Assembly (NCBI RefSeq): GCF_007003975.1
Contig: NZ_VFTC01000029.1
Location: 1-64,000 of the forward strand
Origin: Mesorhizobium sp. WSM4306
GTDB taxonomy: Bacteria > Pseudomonadota > Alphaproteobacteria > Rhizobiales > Rhizobiaceae
DNA: 64,000 bases
Direction: 5' to 3'
Shown here: one piece after another, positions 1 through 9,400 of the stretch
How the letters are laid out: each line of letters starts with the position of its first letter
How positions within the stretch are numbered: position 1 is the first letter of the stretch
Notes under the pieces: model-generated
Database searches by the model: none
The model's input: only the letters and a program-made list of their open reading frames with translations
Told to the model about the DNA's origin: nothing
Program-made: the position numbers and the translations under genes

Positions 1-384
1 GCACCCATATGTGCCCACGCGTCCATTCGACCATGGCTGCTGCGAAATCCAGGACAGCGTGTCATAACCGTCGTCCCCTATATGTTCCCTAGCGTATACG
101 CCGCCGGAATCGAAGACGCCACGACGCTCCTGCACAAGTACAGCGAACCCTTGTCCAGCAAACATTCTTGCCACTTTGTGGCGAGGCTCAACCGGACAGC
201 GATAGGGCGTCTTACCGTATGGAGTTCGGATAAGGATTGACCCGAGTTCCCCAGTGTAACCAATAGGCCGATACAGGTCCGTGGCGAGCTCAACGCCGTC
301 CCGCATTGGAACGCGCAAGCCGGTCTGCAAAACCACTTCGTATCGCGGCGTTGGCGGTTTAATCGGGCCTAGTTCATTACACAC
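1..384 (-). CDS. CocE/NonD (S15) family hydrolase, N-terminal part, runs off the left edge
   Basis: An open frame of 128 codons without a stop continues past the window start. It reads like the N-terminus of the CocE/NonD or X-Pro dipeptidyl-peptidase family: a 'VPMRDGVELATDLYRP' opening, then 'ILIRTPYGK', then 'VLVQERRGVFDSGG', and near the edge 'DDGYDTLSWI' followed by 'GRVGTYGC'. In this family the catalytic serine follows that last motif, so it should lie just outside the window. The GTG start at 384 is preferred because GGGAGG lies 9 bases upstream; an in-frame ATG at 405 has no good ribosome site. It is the same strand as, and 155 bases downstream of, the peptide-type transporter operon, so it may cleave an ester or amide substrate brought in by that transporter. 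The exact substrate is unknown. Confidence 0.8.
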   Translation of the reverse strand, partial: MCNELGPIKPPTPRYEVVLQTGLRVPMRDGVELATDLYRPIGYTGELGSILIRTPYGKTPYRCPVEPRHKVARMFAGQGFAVLVQERRGVFDSGGVYAREHIGDDGYDTLSWISQQPWSNGRVGTYGC

Positions 385-539
385 TTCAGAGTGCCTCCCA
401 GACATTGAGACTGATTCAAGATGGAGTGGCCAATTTCGACGGGTCTCAGCATTCTATCTGCATGGTGGTGTTCCAGCCCACCTGCCTGTGCAATACCAGA
501 TGGAATACGCTCATTGGGGTGGCGCTGATTGCATGCCTT

Positions 540-1541
540 TCACTTAGCGAGCCAGCAGGCTGACAGGTGCTGTGGTCCAACTTCGATCGCCGGCGGCTCC
601 TCAGCTTTGCAACGGTCGAAGGCAAGCGGGCAACGAGGATGGAAACGGCAGCCCTTCGGCACGCGCGCGGCACTTGGAACCTCGCCCTGCAGGGCCGGCA
701 ACTCGGCGCGACCTGCGTTGCCGCCAATCTGCGGTGTGGCGTTGCGCAAGGCGACGGTATACGGATGGCGAGGGTTGAATGTGATCTCGTCGGCGCTACC
801 AATCTCGACCAATTTTCCAAGATACAAGACCGCAATCCGGTCGGCGATCAGCCAGGCAAGGGGCAAATCGTGGGTGATGAACAGCAGCGCCATGTTGTGC
901 CTGTCGCGCAAGTCAACCAGGACCTGAAGAATCTGAGCGCGTATCGAGACATCGAGCATCGATACAGGTTCATCAGCAACGATGAGTTCCGGCCGGACGG
1001 CAAGCGCTCCTGCAATCACGACGCGCTGGCGCTGCCCGCCGGATAGCTCGTGCGGGAAGCGGGCGAAGAAATCGCCGGGAGGATTGAGCCCAGCGGCCGC
1101 AAGCGCTTCACTCACCCGGTCGGCGAGTTGAGTGGCGTTACCGACCAGCCGCAGGGACTGCAACGGCTCCGCCACGATGTCGAACACGGTGTGTCGCGGA
1201 TTGAGGGCCTGATAAGCGTCCTGGAAGATCATTTGCACGCGACGCCGGTACGGACGTAGAGCCGAGAAGCCCTCTACCGACCTCATGTCGCGGCCTTCGA
1301 ACAGCATTCTGCCGCCAGTCGGCTTGGCAAGCTTGGTGATGACGCGGCCCACAGTGGTCTTGCCGCTTCCCGATTCGCCGACCAGGGCGACGATCTCGCC
1401 CCGCCCGACGTTGAGGTCGATCCCGTCTACCGCGCGCATGGCGCCGACAGATCGGCCCAGGACACGGTCGAACAGACCGCCCTGGATAGGAAAATGAACT
1501 TGCAGGCTCTCGAGACGCAGGATGCCGGCAGTGTCAGGCAT
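540..1541 (-). CDS. ABC transporter ATP-binding protein, DppF/OppF type
   Basis: A 333-residue ATPase of the peptide/nickel uptake family, acting at the inner face of the membrane. The Walker A motif GESGSGKTT, the signature LSGGQRQR and the Walker B stretch LIVADEPVSMLD are all visible. The C-terminal cysteine-containing oligopeptide-type tail (GCRFHPRCPLAFDRC) marks the Opp/Dpp subfamily. Its start overlaps the end of the upstream ATPase gene by 8 bases, so translation is probably coupled. It is the last transporter gene of the five-gene operon reading leftwards from 6135. The substrate cannot be told from sequence: dipeptides, oligopeptides, nickel and opine-like compounds are all handled by this family. 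Confidence 0.93.
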   Translation of the reverse strand: MPDTAGILRLESLQVHFPIQGGLFDRVLGRSVGAMRAVDGIDLNVGRGEIVALVGESGSGKTTVGRVITKLAKPTGGRMLFEGRDMRSVEGFSALRPYRRRVQMIFQDAYQALNPRHTVFDIVAEPLQSLRLVGNATQLADRVSEALAAAGLNPPGDFFARFPHELSGGQRQRVVIAGALAVRPELIVADEPVSMLDVSIRAQILQVLVDLRDRHNMALLFITHDLPLAWLIADRIAVLYLGKLVEIGSADEITFNPRHPYTVALRNATPQIGGNAGRAELPALQGEVPSAARVPKGCRFHPRCPLAFDRCKAEEPPAIEVGPQHLSACWLAK

Positions 1542-2544
1542 GAACAGCGACCTTGTCTTCTTGCGTCAAGGACCGGTGAAGGTGACAGGCGACACGTCCC
1601 CGCCCGAACTTATTGAGGCTGGGGACTTCGGTCGCGCACCCCCCCATGACCGACGGGCAACGCGGATGGAAAGCGCAGCCCGAGGGTCGATTCACCAAGT
1701 TGGGAGGATCACCCGGTATTGGCCGGATCATCTTTTTGCCGCTCGCTGGGTTCGGGATCGATTCGATCAGCTGTCGGGTGTAGGGATGTTTGGGCTGGGC
1801 GAAAATCTCGGCGACAGTGCCATCCTCGACGATGCGGCCCGCGTACATGATCATTACGCGATCACAACACTTAGCCACCACAGAAAGGTCGTGGGTGATC
1901 AAAATCAGGGCGAGGCTCAACTGCGATCGCAAGTCGCCTAGCAGGTTAAGGATCTGAGCCTGAGTGATGACGTCGAGCGCTGTGGTGGGCTCGTCACCAA
2001 TGATAATCGAAGGTCGACACGCGAGCGCCATGGCAATCATCACCCTTTGTCGCATTCCGCCCGACAACTCGTGAGGGTAGGCGGAACCACGATCCGCCGG
2101 GATGCCGACCAGTTGAAGCAACTCACTTCCCCGCTTGGTCGCCTCGCCCCGCGACATGCCGAGCTTCAGCATGCATGGCTCGGCGATCTGCTTGATAATG
2201 CGGTGAACAGGATTAAGTGCGTTCATCGCGCCCTGGAAGACAACGGACGTTTCGCTCCAGCGATGTGGCCGCATCGCCGCATCATCGTCGATCGGCAGTC
2301 GGTTGCCACGATAGCGCACTTGGCCGCCGCTGACCCGCGCGTTGGGTGATAGTAGACCAGCGATCGCCATCGCGGTCGTGGTCTTGCCACTGCCCGATTC
2401 TCCGACGAGGCCCACGGCCTCTCCGGCTCGGAGCGCGAAGCTTACGCCGTCGATTGCTCGCAATGAAACGCCCTTGAGCCCATAATCGACAGAGAGCCGG
2501 TCTATTTCCAGAAGCGGTGTTTTGTCCTGGGAGGAGCTGGTCAT
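1534..2544 (-). CDS. ABC transporter ATP-binding protein, DppD/OppD type
   Basis: A 336-residue ATPase, the partner of the DppF-type subunit. It has Walker A GESGSGKTTT, signature LSGGMRQR, Walker B IIIGDEPTTALD and the C-terminal FHPRCP tail of the Opp/Dpp group. The start is supported by a GGAGGG ribosome site ahead of the ATG. The ATG overlaps the stop of the permease gene before it (ATGA), which suggests tight coupling. The length fits the family. Confidence 0.93.
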   Translation of the reverse strand: MTSSSQDKTPLLEIDRLSVDYGLKGVSLRAIDGVSFALRAGEAVGLVGESGSGKTTTAMAIAGLLSPNARVSGGQVRYRGNRLPIDDDAAMRPHRWSETSVVFQGAMNALNPVHRIIKQIAEPCMLKLGMSRGEATKRGSELLQLVGIPADRGSAYPHELSGGMRQRVMIAMALACRPSIIIGDEPTTALDVITQAQILNLLGDLRSQLSLALILITHDLSVVAKCCDRVMIMYAGRIVEDGTVAEIFAQPKHPYTRQLIESIPNPASGKKMIRPIPGDPPNLVNRPSGCAFHPRCPSVMGGCATEVPSLNKFGRGRVACHLHRSLTQEDKVAVHA

Positions 2545-3473
2545 GGGATCACCCTCCGCCGTGGATTGAACGTGTCGTCAAGGGCACTGCCAATCAGGAC
2601 GAAGCTAAGCGAAACCGTGAGTACGCACAGTCCTGGGGCGCCGAGGTACCACCAGGCTCCAGCACTGGCCGCGCCGGCGCGCTGAGCGAGCGAAAGCAAA
2701 GTGCCCCATGAAGGCTGCAACGGGTCCCCGAGTCCAAGGAATGAGAGCGATGTCTCGACATAGATTGCGCTGGCGACCACCAGCGCACCATTGGCTGCGA
2801 TTTGCGGCACGAGATTGGGGAGGATGTGCCGCACCATGATGCCGAAATTACTGCTACCCGCAACGCGCGCACGATCAATGAATGGTCGCTCCTTAAGCGA
2901 CAGTGTCTGACTCCGGACGATACGTGCAACAAAGGACCAGCTTGTCATGCCTATAACGACAATGATCACGAAAAGAGAAGGACGGAAGCCCAGGATTTCT
3001 CCACCGCGCCCCATCACCTCGAGAACCACGGGTGTAATGACCAGCGCCAGCACGAAGGACGGCATGACAAAAAAGAAGTCTGTCAAGCGCATCAGCCAGA
3101 CGTCGACCCTGCCACCATAGTAGCCAGCGGTCGTACCGATTGTAGTCCCAACGACGAGGCTGATCACAGTCGCGAGTAGCGCAATCGTAAGCGAGATCCG
3201 GGCACCATGGAGGACCAGATTGAGCACGTCCCGCCCGATTTCGTCCGTGCCGAGCAGATGCTCGCCTGATGGGGGTGCGAGGAAATCGCCAGTTGCATTG
3301 ATCGCAGTCTGGAGCGGTCCCGCCAGAATATTGGGGACCGCTCCCACAACAAGAAAGAATACCAGACATACGAGGCCCACCTGAGCACCGCCATAGCTGA
3401 GAAATTGACGCAGAAAGCCTTTTATTGCGCGCGCCCGGCCTCGCGGGCAATATCGAACAATATTGTCGCTCAT
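2541..3473 (-). CDS. ABC transporter permease, DppC type
   Basis: A 310-residue membrane protein with an N-terminal hydrophobic helix (about residues 28-50), an extracytoplasmic loop containing 'HLLGTDEIGRDVL' and about five further membrane segments. That loop motif (LGTDxxGRD) is the hallmark of DppC/OppC permeases. The binding-protein-dependent transport (EAA-like) loop lies around residues 185-225. It overlaps both neighbours by ATGA-type junctions. It forms the membrane channel with the DppB-type protein. Confidence 0.93.
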   Translation of the reverse strand: MSDNIVRYCPRGRARAIKGFLRQFLSYGGAQVGLVCLVFFLVVGAVPNILAGPLQTAINATGDFLAPPSGEHLLGTDEIGRDVLNLVLHGARISLTIALLATVISLVVGTTIGTTAGYYGGRVDVWLMRLTDFFFVMPSFVLALVITPVVLEVMGRGGEILGFRPSLFVIIVVIGMTSWSFVARIVRSQTLSLKERPFIDRARVAGSSNFGIMVRHILPNLVPQIAANGALVVASAIYVETSLSFLGLGDPLQPSWGTLLSLAQRAGAASAGAWWYLGAPGLCVLTVSLSFVLIGSALDDTFNPRRRVIP

Positions 3474-4459
3474 TGTCGGACCCTCGGATCTAGAAGGCTG
3501 TAGGCAAGATCGGCTACGAGGTTTGCGAGAACAATTGAAACGCCAAGCAACAGGAATATGCCTTGAAGGACTGGGTAGTCCCGTGCGTTGAGTGCTTCCA
3601 CCGTCAGCCCGCCGATACCCGGCCAGGCGAAAACGGCTTCGACAGTGATGGCCCCGGCGACCACATAGCCAATATTGAGGGTGATCAAGGTCACGACCGG
3701 TAGCATTGCATTGCGAAATGCATGACGCATCAGCATTTGACCGTTGGTCAGCCCTTTCGCCCGTGCGGTTACCATGTAATCCTCGGTGAGTACGTCACTC
3801 ATTGCGGCACGAGCGACGACGACGTACTGGCCGATTAGCCCAAGCGCCACCGCAGTGGCGGGAAGCGTGAGATGTTGCAGGTAGTCGAGGAACGAACCAA
3901 GAGAGCCCGTGATCAGGCCGGGCGAGTATGCACCATAGCCCGGGAGCCAACCCAATGCCGTGCTGAAGATTACCACCAGGATCATGCCGAGCCAGAAAGC
4001 CGGCGTAGAATAGAGCGCCAGAGAGGCTCCGGTTGCGATACGGTCGCCGGCTCCTCCCCGGCGCCAGCCTGCGTAGATCCCAAGCATCACCCCAATAACG
4101 ATTGCCATTATCTGAGCAACCCCGACTAGGACTATGGTGTCCGGCAGGCGTTCCGCTATCAGGTCTGCGACATGCCTGCCCCTGAACTTGAAGCTGTAGC
4201 CGAAATCGCCGCGGAGTGTTGCCGACAGGTAGTCGACCGCCTGGTCCGGGAACAGCGGCCGGTCAAGGCCCCAACGTTGGTTCTGCGCCTCAATCTGCTC
4301 GGCGGTGACGCTGACGCGCGCCCCGCCAAGCAAAAGAGATGCAGGGTCACCTGGAATAACTCGGAATAGGATGAAGTTCAGGACTGCCACCATCAGGAGG
4401 GTTATAGAGGCCCTGACGATGATGCGCAGGATGTGACGGCTCCCTCCCCCTCCGTTCAC
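3470..4459 (-). CDS. ABC transporter permease, DppB type
   Basis: A 329-residue permease. The open frame extends further upstream, but that extension lies inside the binding-protein gene. A GTG at 4459 forms a GTGA overlap with the binding-protein stop, matching the overlap style of the rest of the operon, so I chose it. The N-terminal segment 'LLMVAVLNFILFRVIPGDPAS' is typical of DppB/OppB, where the FxxxxxxPGDP motif follows the first helix. Several more hydrophobic helices and the EAA-like loop (GxxxxxxxxRHAFRNAMLPVVT) follow. Confidence 0.92.
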   Translation of the reverse strand: MNGGGGSRHILRIIVRASITLLMVAVLNFILFRVIPGDPASLLLGGARVSVTAEQIEAQNQRWGLDRPLFPDQAVDYLSATLRGDFGYSFKFRGRHVADLIAERLPDTIVLVGVAQIMAIVIGVMLGIYAGWRRGGAGDRIATGASLALYSTPAFWLGMILVVIFSTALGWLPGYGAYSPGLITGSLGSFLDYLQHLTLPATAVALGLIGQYVVVARAAMSDVLTEDYMVTARAKGLTNGQMLMRHAFRNAMLPVVTLITLNIGYVVAGAITVEAVFAWPGIGGLTVEALNARDYPVLQGIFLLLGVSIVLANLVADLAYSLLDPRVRQ

Positions 4460-6135
4460 GGCGCGGGCACCGGCTTCAAGCGATCGAATGGGAAGTAGCT
4501 GTCCATCGACATGATGCCTTGCTTTCCCCAACCCTCGAAGCAATCCCTCCGGTGGGCTTCGAGCAGGGTGGGGTAACATAGTACGATGTAAGGCGCTTCA
4601 GTATAAATTAGTCGCGCTGCCTGGTCGACCAGCTTTTGGTTTTTCTTGAGGTCAACGGTGACCTGCACCTCCGCGAACAGTTTGTCGAACTCCGCATTCG
4701 TCCAGTACGCCTTGTTCTTGATGCCGATGGAATTGCTGCTGCCGAAGATGAGCAGGTCTTTAGGTGTTGGGCCTTGCCAGGTATCGGAAATGAGCAGATC
4801 CCACCCTCCGCCGCCTTTCGCCGGAGCTGCGGCGCGGGCGCTCAGCGCACCGGAGTCGAGCCGAGTCACCGATACAGGGATACCGATTTGCTCCAACCAG
4901 CCAGCGATAAACTGCACTGCCGCGACCGGCATCTCTATATTTGCTGAAGGTCCAGACACCAGCTCTAGCTGGAAACTCTTCCCGTCCTTGTCCTCCCGAA
5001 TGCCATCGCCGTTCGTGTCCCGGTACCCTGCGGCGTCAAGCCGGCGGTTGGCTTCGGCGAGATCGAAGTGGCGCCTGATGTCGTTCAGATCTGAATAGTA
5101 ATCGGCCGCCACCGGCATTGCGAGTCCGACACCAGGGTCGGCGTGTCCGCGCATGGCTCGATCGACGATGGCCTTCTGATCGATCGCGTAGCCGAGCGCA
5201 TCGCGAAACGCCGGATCCTGCAGAGCCTTGGTGCTACCTGCGCCATCTCCCGAAGCGGTGTTGAAGGCGAGATAGGTTTTCTGAGCTATGCGGGATTCAC
5301 CGACTACAATGTCGGGATCCTTCGAGAGATCAGCCCACTGGGCGGACGTCAGGTAGTTGCCATAATCGAGTTCCCCGCTCTTAAGACCTTGCGCAATCGG
5401 ATCGGCGGCATCGAAGGACCGCAGGATCACCCCCGCGATTTGGGGCTTCCCCGTACGGAAATAGGGGTTCGGCGTCAGGCGTGTAAACTGGCCCTGGTGA
5501 AACTCCGAAACGATCATAGGTCCCGTACCCACCAAAGGCGGATCGTTGCGGAAGGTTACGCGTGCGTCAGCATAGCTGATGTCCTTCCAAATGTGCTCGG
5601 GAACGATCATTATGATATTGTCTATTGGCCAGGTCGCGGGGAACTTGGTCACGATCTGCAAAGTCTCGTCGTCGAACGCTTTGATGGACTCGACGTTCTC
5701 AAGACCGCTGGTGCTGTTCCACCCGACGTTTAGCTCGTCGGGCTTGCCTATGGAATCGTGCAAATAACTATAAGTGAACGCCGCGTCCCTAGCGGTAGCA
5801 GGCTGGCCGTCCGACCACTTCATGCCGGGCCAGATCTTGAAGGTCCAAGTGAGGTTGTCGTCGGCGACGGACCAAGATTGGGCAAAGCCCTTTCGATCGT
5901 CGTATCGCTGGGCGTCTATGCAGACCAAGAAATCATAGCAAATAGCCAAGGGCCAAAAGGAGCCCCAAGTGGCGAAGGGGTTCATCGAATCAGGGCCTCC
6001 ACCCAGTCCGCCGATTCGCAGGATGCGATCGTCGCACGACGAGGCGAACGCCCTCGAGTTAATCCCCCAAGGGGTCGCCGAAATCGCCAGCATTGCCTTC
6101 ATAAGCGCACGACGATTATATGAGTATTGGCTCAT
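4456..6135 (-). CDS. Extracellular solute-binding protein, family 5 (peptide/nickel type)
   Basis: A 559-residue binding protein that should capture the substrate in the periplasm for the DppBCDF-type transporter. The ATG at 6135 is chosen because GGGAGG sits just upstream (6141-6146); an ATG 33 bases earlier has no such site. Near the N-terminus, 'YNRRALMKAML' followed by a hydrophobic stretch ending in 'SRAFASS' looks like a signal peptide, possibly of the twin-arginine type, though the motif is imperfect. The body has family-5 features such as 'DDNLTWTFKIWPGMKWSDGQP' and 'DAAFTYSYL'. It is the first gene of the operon. Confidence 0.92.
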   Translation of the reverse strand: MSQYSYNRRALMKAMLAISATPWGINSRAFASSCDDRILRIGGLGGGPDSMNPFATWGSFWPLAICYDFLVCIDAQRYDDRKGFAQSWSVADDNLTWTFKIWPGMKWSDGQPATARDAAFTYSYLHDSIGKPDELNVGWNSTSGLENVESIKAFDDETLQIVTKFPATWPIDNIIMIVPEHIWKDISYADARVTFRNDPPLVGTGPMIVSEFHQGQFTRLTPNPYFRTGKPQIAGVILRSFDAADPIAQGLKSGELDYGNYLTSAQWADLSKDPDIVVGESRIAQKTYLAFNTASGDGAGSTKALQDPAFRDALGYAIDQKAIVDRAMRGHADPGVGLAMPVAADYYSDLNDIRRHFDLAEANRRLDAAGYRDTNGDGIREDKDGKSFQLELVSGPSANIEMPVAAVQFIAGWLEQIGIPVSVTRLDSGALSARAAAPAKGGGGWDLLISDTWQGPTPKDLLIFGSSNSIGIKNKAYWTNAEFDKLFAEVQVTVDLKKNQKLVDQAARLIYTEAPYIVLCYPTLLEAHRRDCFEGWGKQGIMSMDSYFPFDRLKPVPAP

Positions 6136-6850
6136 TTTATCCTCCCTGTTTGCCGGCTTTATCATCACTTCATGTTCACACGACCACGATGATCTACGGC
6201 CTCAACCCGGAACATCTGGCTTCCTTTTGACGGAAGCTCCACAGTCCCCTCATTCCAGATAAGTAGCAGTGCCCAGGGGGGTGGTTCCTGCAAATTGGCC
6301 GCTGTGCCTGCATGAATCCGGCGTTTTTCTCGATTCTGGGCACAGCTAGCCAGAATTAAAGTCGATTGGCCGGTTCCAGCTCCTGGCGGCGCCCACGGAC
6401 AATTCGCATATAGCAAACGAGGCAGTCATTCAGGTTCTGTTCGCGACCTCGGGTTGGAGGGTCCCGTCGAGCCGCAAACGCCTTTATCACGGATGTGTGA
6501 TGTCGGAATGTCGATGCCGAAATTCCAGAGGATATCCTCTTCCGGCACACGACGGTCTAAGAGGCGTTCGACAAGCTGCGCGCCGCGCAACAACACGGAG
6601 CTTGAGCCGCCCGTTGAAAAACGATGTAAACGCTGATGGATCTCCAGCCTGATGCGTGGCCGCCAGCTCGTCGACCGTGAACTATCCGCAAGCCATTGAT
6701 CTGGCCTTTTGATTGAGGCGGATAGCGTCTTTTGAATTGCAGGATTAGCGGTATTTGGACGCTGTTTTCCTGCAATTCGGTTTTGCGATTCCCTTGTGCT
6801 GCGGAGCGTGATTCACTCGGTTCGGCGGCGGCGAATCGAGGGGACGGCGA
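6136..6850. other. Intergenic region without an intact gene
   Basis: This 715-base stretch holds the presumed promoter of the leftward transporter operon and then the left flank of the IS5-type element. Short open frames exist on both strands but none has a convincing ribosome site or family resemblance. A stretch read leftwards around 6480-6640 could be a degraded coding remnant ('LLRGAQLVERLLDRR'), but I could not assign it. Confidence 0.5.
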
Positions 6851-7921
6851 ATGTCCAAGCCACGCGAGACGGGAGAGCAGGACCTGTTCCGCTCCAGGCT
6901 CGATCAGATCATCAACATGAAGCAGGCGATCGACCGGCCGGTGCTGGAGGAGCGTTTCGGCGCCGTCTATTCGGACGGCCCCGGCATGCCGCCGCTGCCG
7001 ACCCGGCTGATGGCGGGGCTGGCGATCCTCAAGCACACCTTCAACCTGTCGGATGAGGTGCTGTGCGAGCGCTGGGTGGAGAACCCTTACTTCCAGTATC
7101 TCACCGGCGAGACGTTCTTTTGCCATACGCTGCCGTTCGACCTCTCGTCGATGACGCGCTGGCGCAGCCGCATGGGCGAGGAGCGGATCGTGGCGCTGTT
7201 GCAGGAGAGCCTCAGCCTTGCGGTCAAGACCGGGGCGATGAAGCCGGCCGACACGCGCCAGGTGATCGTCGACACAACCGTGCAGCCGAAGAACGTCATG
7301 TTCCCGACCGACGCCAAGCTCATCAACCGGGCGCGCGAACGGCTGGTGCGGCTGGCCAAGAGGGAAGGAGCTCCATTTGCGCCAGAGCTATCAGCTGGCG
7401 CTGATCAGCCACCAGCGCTATGCCCACGCCAAGCAGTTCAAGCGGGCCAACAAGGCGCTGCGCAGGCTCAAGACCTATCTCGGCCGGACCATTCGCGACA
7501 TTTCTCGCCAGATCGCCGGCGATGCGGGGCTGGACGCGCTCTTCAAATGGCCGTTCTACCAGGCCGCCACCGTTCTCTAGCAACGCCAGCGCCAGCGCGG
7601 CCGCAAGATCTACAGCCTGCACGCGCACGAGGTGGAATGCATTGGCAAGGGCAAGGCGCATATGCCCTACGAGTTCGGTGTGAAGGTGTCGGTGGCCACC
7701 ACGCTGAAGCGCTCCAAGGGCGGCCAGTTCGCCCTGCATGCAAAAGCGCTGCCCGGCAATCCCTATGACGGCCACACGCTGGCAAGCGTCATATCGGCCA
7801 CATCAAGAACGAACACCGCATGGGCCGCAACTACCTCGCCGGCCAGCAGGGCGACGCCCTCAACGCCGTCCTGGCCGCCGCCGGATACAACTTCTCCCTC
7901 CTGCTCAGGTGGCTGAAGTGA
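6851..7921 (+). pseudogene. IS5-family transposase, broken by frameshift and stop
   Basis: The first 170 or so codons read as an IS5-type transposase: a DUF772-like N-terminus ('LPTRLMAGLAILKHTFNLSDE', 'RWVENPYFQYLTGE') and the first catalytic region 'VIVDTTVQPKN'. After about 7375 the reading continues in another frame ('HQRYAHAKQFKRANKALRRLKTYLGR'), meets a TAG at 7578, resumes with 'GKGKAHMPYEFGVKVS', shifts again near 7780 and ends with 'GRNYLAGQQGDALNAVLAAAGYN' up to the TGA at 7919-7921. The element is therefore inactive. I did not find convincing terminal inverted repeats. Confidence 0.85.
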
Positions 7922-8169
7922 TTTTTGTGGCCCTTGATCGCCCTGCTTCAACTCCGGCCGAAGTCGGTCGCCGCTTAGCGTCTGGATCACGGTCGACCAG
8001 CACGAGTTCCAAAAATCCAACCTGCATCTCAGGCACCGCGTCCTGACCTCGGAAATCGAGGATCCAGTCTCGACAGAGTATTCGACAAGATGCGGACGTG
8101 TGTTACAATAACGAGCCGCAACTCATACCAGACATGAGCTCATATTTTGGGATAGTGGCCTCCAAGCGG

Positions 8170-8838
8170 TCAAGCCACGGACGCGAATGTCATCCGATAA
8201 AGGGTCGCGGCGTCATAGATGGGCAGTCCTGTCCTACGACGGATTGCTGACGTCACCATCGGGAACAATGTACATTCAAATAGGAGGGCGGCAATCCCCG
8301 GATGTGCGGCGCCAAGTCGCGCGACACAGGCTGCAACCTCCGACTCCATTTCAACAACACCAGCCGGCCACGCGTCACCTTCAATGCCGCCGATGACTAC
8401 TCTTGCCTCTGCGGATGAATCTATGCCCAGCAGCTCTTTGCCGCAGTGTCTTGAGTCTGCGGCCACAACGGCGAGCTTTGCGTCAGCTGGAAGCTGCCGG
8501 AGTAGCGTGGGCGCCAGTAGCAGGCTCGACATGGCCACCGGGACTTCGACAGACGCGGCCACTGCAGCCTGGTACCGGATACTGAACCCGCAGTCCCCGG
8601 TTATCGCGACTGCTCCGCGCTCGACCAACCGCCTGGCAGCTGCAATGTAGGCCGGCTCGAGAGAAGCATCACCGGGAATGACCCTCTCCTCCAAAGCCCC
8701 GGCCGCGGTCTCTATTATAATTGGGAAGTCGAAAGTTGCCGGGTTGAAGACCGACTCCGGTTGCGGTGGCGGAAATTCACGAGGCGGAAGTCCGATCTCC
8801 AGCCCAATAATTCCGAGGGCCCTTTGTTGAGTTGTCAC
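8170..8838 (-). CDS. Aspartate/glutamate racemase-superfamily protein
   Basis: A 222-residue cytoplasmic enzyme of the Asp/Glu/hydantoin racemase and arylmalonate decarboxylase superfamily. Two cysteines sit in the expected places, in 'AITGDCGFS' and 'LLFECTLFP'; in racemases these are the two acid/base residues. The GTG start at 8838 is preferred because GAAGAAGG lies just upstream; the longer open frame has no such site. It lies downstream of, and on the same strand as, the EhuBCDA-like transporter. Ectoine utilisation clusters contain a racemase-like gene (eutA), so a role on the imported substrate is plausible, but the reaction is not determined. Confidence 0.8.
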   Translation of the reverse strand: MTTQQRALGIIGLEIGLPPREFPPPQPESVFNPATFDFPIIIETAAGALEERVIPGDASLEPAYIAAARRLVERGAVAITGDCGFSIRYQAAVAASVEVPVAMSSLLLAPTLLRQLPADAKLAVVAADSRHCGKELLGIDSSAEARVVIGGIEGDAWPAGVVEMESEVAACVARLGAAHPGIAALLFECTLFPMVTSAIRRRTGLPIYDAATLYRMTFASVA

Positions 8839-9400
8839 GGAAGCATCCTTCTTCTGGAAGCAGCTAAGATGGTGATTTCGGCAGCAAATGCCCATCACCT
8901 GCGCGATACAGGTTCTCTCTGAATGCACGAATTTAACAGCGTCGAAACGGCTGTTTCAGAGAAACATGCCTTTCCAGGCGCAGTAAGTCGGCATTGTTTT
9001 GGTGCATTCGCATGAAAGCCGTAAAAACTGGGAAACCGCAGAACGCTTGTGCGACCCTCCCCGGGCCTGTAGGATACCGGGTTTGCGTCCGCCGTCAGAC
9101 AATCGTGTTAGGGCACTTTCCAGAGCCCAGATGCCCTGAATGGCAGATTGAACGCACATCAGATCTTCAAGCTCGCAACTGCCGAACGGGCAGCGCTATT
9201 TACCTAACTCGACCAATCTGGGGCTTGGACCGGACGATCCTAGTTATGCAGTCCTGAATGAACTGGGGCAGTAACCTCGACATCAACCCGGCCCTGAAAA
9301 ACCGCGCGTAGGTTCGTCGCAGGGCAGCCTGCTCCGAACGGACCAGTTCCTGCCCGGAAGCCACCCACGGGATAACTCAACTAGCGGCACAACCCGCAAC
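8839..9400. other. Intergenic region, no gene seen
   Basis: About 560 bases between the racemase-like gene and the transporter ATPase. Only short unsupported frames are present. The distance suggests the racemase-like gene may have its own promoter here. The stretch near 9000 ('TTTTGGTGCATTCGCATGAA') resembles one upstream of the EhuB-like gene near 12812. Confidence 0.5.
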
